This document shows positions 28,591 to 31,533 of a DNA stretch of 31,533 bases, one piece after another; position 1 is the stretch's first letter, and each line of letters opens with the position of its first letter. The DNA is from Prorocentrum cordatum. Lineage: Eukaryota; Sar; Dinophyceae; Prorocentrales; Prorocentraceae. The DNA is taken from contig CAUYUJ010001346.1 in assembly GCA_963575745.1 (NCBI GenBank), positions 35,001 through 66,533 on the forward strand. Reading direction: 5' to 3'. The notes under the pieces are model-generated. The model was given only the letters and a program-made list of their open reading frames with translations. It was not told the DNA's origin and ran no database searches. Made by a program: the position numbers and the translations under genes.

Positions 28591-29029
28591 ACTCAGGATT
28601 TGGTTTGGTCACAGGCGAGGGCGCAGCCCATGGCCGCCGACCGCAGCAGACTGGGGAGGGACAGGCGGTCATGGGCCCTGAATGGGCGCGGACCTTGTCC
28701 ACGGGCGCCAGATTGGGCACGGGCCCAAAAACTGGTGCCGCGTGCTTCGGCCGCGGGCAAGAGCTCAAACTCGGGTCTCGCGGAGTTGCACGGGCCAGGC
28801 TGCAGCCACGAGTTCAGGCGTTAGCACATCGGCGGGGGTCAAGGGCCCCGGCGGGGGTGTTTATTGCTTGGGCGCGGGCCCATTCGGCATTTGGGGACCC
28901 GCAAACGTGGCCACTGGACACTTTTGTGTTATTGTAATTCAGCGGCGAGGGTTCTGACCCCGGCCGCGTGCGTAGCGTGCACTGGTGAGGGCTTGGCCCC
29001 TCGAAGGCAGGGTCGCCGTGGGAAGGTCA
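28591..29029. other. Unassigned GC-rich spacer
   Basis: No gene recognised. It contains repeated GGGCGCGG / GGGCACGGGC phrases and an isolated AT-rich patch near 28,920-28,940. Confidence 0.4.
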
Positions 29030-29209
29030 TGGCTCGCGCAATGGCCGCGAAAAAGGCCATGCTACGATAGCGACCGCTGCAGCCTTTGGCACTGGCGGTG
29101 TCAAATAGGATCTGGATGCCAACCCCTGTCGATGGACAGGTGTTGGTCTCCAACCCAGGGCCGAAAGCTAGGCTGCCCGCCCCTGTCAATGGACAGGCAT
29201 GGGCATCCC
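29030..29209. repeat. Paired-hairpin unit separated from the main array
   Basis: Carries the shared inter-hairpin phrases (GGCTCGCGCAATGGCCGCG, GTGTCAAATAGGA) and two hairpins at 29,114-29,151 and 29,170-29,209. In the first, CCAACCCCTGTC faces GACAGGTGTTGG around the loop GATG. The second has CCTGTC/GACAGG inside TGCCC/GGGCA arms. Confidence 0.83.
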
Positions 29210-29336
29210 ATTTCTTCACCTACGGCACTGACGGTGCCATGATACCAGAGAAAAACCCAATCAGAGTTTGTTTGACTTTGCATGCAATCCCTTTGTAATT
29301 GTTCCTTGGGTTTATGAAGTCTGCGAGGGCTATGAA

Positions 29337-29572
29337 GTCTGCGAGGGCTATAGGGCTATAAGGCTATAGGGCTATAGGGCTGTAGGGCTGTAGGGCTATA
29401 GGGCTATTGGGCTATTGGGCTATAGGGTTATAGGGCTATTAGGGCTACTAATGGCTATTAGGGCTATAAAGCTATGGGGCCATGGTGCTATAGGTCTATA
29501 GGTCTGTAGGGCTATAGAGCTATAGATAGGGCTATAGGACTATAGGGCTATAGGGCTATAGCACTATGGGGC
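29337..29572. repeat. Octamer repeat (GGGCTATA)n
   Basis: GGGCTATA units with GGGCTGTA, GGGCTATT and GGTCTATA variants, about 28 units. It is preceded by a 21-nt direct repeat (GAAGTCTGCGAGGGCTAT twice). The unit contains the palindrome CTATAG. It is not a standard telomere repeat. Confidence 0.95.
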
Positions 29573-29587
29573 GATCGAGCAAACAGG

Positions 29588-29660
29588 GCATCTCCGGGCA
29601 CCTCCGAGCACCCCTGGGCACCCGGGCACCCGGGCACCCAGGCACCCGGGCACCCGGGCC
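29588..29660. repeat. Octamer repeat (GGGCACCC)n
   Basis: GGGCACCC units, about six regular copies plus diverged ones on the left, directly after the GGGCTATA array and sharing the GGGC half of the unit. Confidence 0.9.
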
Positions 29661-29734
29661 CCGCCACCGAAATCGGCGACGCAGGTCACCTACACATGAG
29701 AAAACGATCCCCAATGAGGCAGCTCTCATTCGGG

Positions 29735-31045
<1,311 letters not shown>

Positions 31046-31148
31046 AATCCGCCGGCCCCCTTGTGGGGCCACCAGGCTGCGAGGCGCGTGATTCGCAGTT
31101 TCCTGTACCAGTCGTAGGTTGTAGTTTCCAGTGTTACAGTTCTGCTTC
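31046..31148. other. Unassigned spacer
   Basis: Short non-repetitive sequence after the ACT array. No gene seen. Confidence 0.4.
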
Positions 31149-31203
31149 TTGCTGGTTACTGTAACTAGTTGACTTATTGCTGGTTACTGTAACTAGTTGA
31201 TTG
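31149..31203. repeat. 28-bp tandem duplication
   Basis: TGCTGGTTACTGTAACTAGT occurs twice with a 28-nt period (GCTGG at 31,151 and 31,179). Each copy contains the small palindromes GTTACTGTAAC and ACTAGT. Confidence 0.9.
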
Positions 31204-31290
31204 ACCGCGCGAGGGGGGGGGAGGCCCAAACAAGACTTTTTAGCGTCCCCTGGGCGCGTTGTCTGAATTGCTGGGGGGGCTCGAAATCGA

Positions 31291-31533
31291 CACCCCTCAC
31301 GCAGATCCGCGGGGTCAGGGTCCAAAAACACAGGAGATTTGCCACATTTCTGAAATTCGGTGCCACCCCTCACGCAGATCCGCGGGGTCAGGGTCCAAAA
31401 ACACATGGGATTTGCCACATTTCTGAAATTCGGTGCCACCCCTCACGCAAATCCGCGGGGCCAGGGTCCAAAAACACAGGGGATTTGCCACATTTCTGAA
31501 ATTCGGTGCCACCCCTCACGCAGATCCGCGGGG
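31291..31533. repeat. 73-bp tandem repeat, at least 3.3 copies, running off the right edge
   Basis: Units start with CACCCCTCACGCAGATCCGC at 31,291, 31,364, 31,437 and 31,510, exactly 73 nt apart, and end ACATTTCTGAAATTCGGTGC. Differences between copies are few (CAGGAGA, CATGGGA, CAGGGGA), so the array is young. The last copy is cut by the window edge. The period is not a multiple of three, so the open frames are artefacts. Confidence 0.97.

Noticed and set aside
26976-29209. Small Cys/Pro/His-rich ORFs with recurring phrases such as CLSIDRGGHP
   Set aside because: The phrases are translations of the repeated hairpin core CCTGTCGATGGACAGG, and no frame is kept open across units.
29337-29572. 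Telomere or interstitial telomere repeat
   Set aside because: The unit is the octamer GGGCTATA, unlike known TTAGGG or TTTAGGG types, and it lies inside the window among other microsatellites.

Overview
The window looks like nuclear DNA of a unicellular, flagellated eukaryote, probably an alga. There is no bacterial-style gene packing, no Shine-Dalgarno-led operon and no tRNA or rRNA. Almost the whole window is tandem repeat, microsatellite or short palindromic element, and the one convincing gene is split by a small GT-AG intron and encodes what looks like a DPY-30-type, flagellum-associated protein. GC content is high, with short AT-rich islands. A dinoflagellate would fit (repeat load, a decayed ORF ending in a Lys/Gly-rich tail), but no spliced-leader relic was seen, so the taxon is unresolved.

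Layout. 1-970: decayed minisatellite units and an unassigned spacer. 972-11,075: five head-to-tail composite monomers of about 1.4-2.4 kb. Each has a conserved linker with a purine tract and a palindromic sequence, followed by a minisatellite array built from either a 77-bp or a 90-bp version of one unit. A 100-N assembly gap lies in the second array. 11,169-12,810: a broken protein-coding remnant on the minus strand, probably from a mobile element. 12,868-13,790: one more degenerate array, a GAT microsatellite and a sixth linker. 13,790-15,960: GC-rich degenerate repeats, a G-run duplication and about 1.1 kb of CAT/ATC repeat.

16,049-17,658 (minus): the only well-supported gene, two exons separated by a 74-nt intron. 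It encodes at least 512 residues, with an N-terminal DPY-30/RIIa-like docking motif, a coiled coil and a conserved-looking C-terminal region. It resembles EFCAB5-type axonemal proteins, but the name is tentative. Its 3' end and any further exons are not resolved. Both sides are packed with CAT/ATC microsatellites.

17,705-31,533: a patchwork of repeat families. These are a 51-bp minisatellite at two loci, AGCAACGCAA-like repeats at three loci, two copies of a ~170-bp terminal-inverted-repeat (MITE-like) element, several other inverted repeats, a family of paired hairpins (26,966-29,209) whose arms differ between copies while staying complementary, a 240-bp tandem repeat, two adjacent octamer arrays, 1.3 kb of ACT/ACG triplets, and a 73-bp tandem repeat running off the right edge.

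There is no operon-like gene cooperation to describe. The many long open frames in the repeats are artefacts of repeat units that lack stop codons. The observations most worth following are the paired-hairpin family with compensatory arms, the tandem-within-tandem organisation with its pseudoknot-capable linker, and the single ciliary-type gene inside microsatellite-filled flanks.
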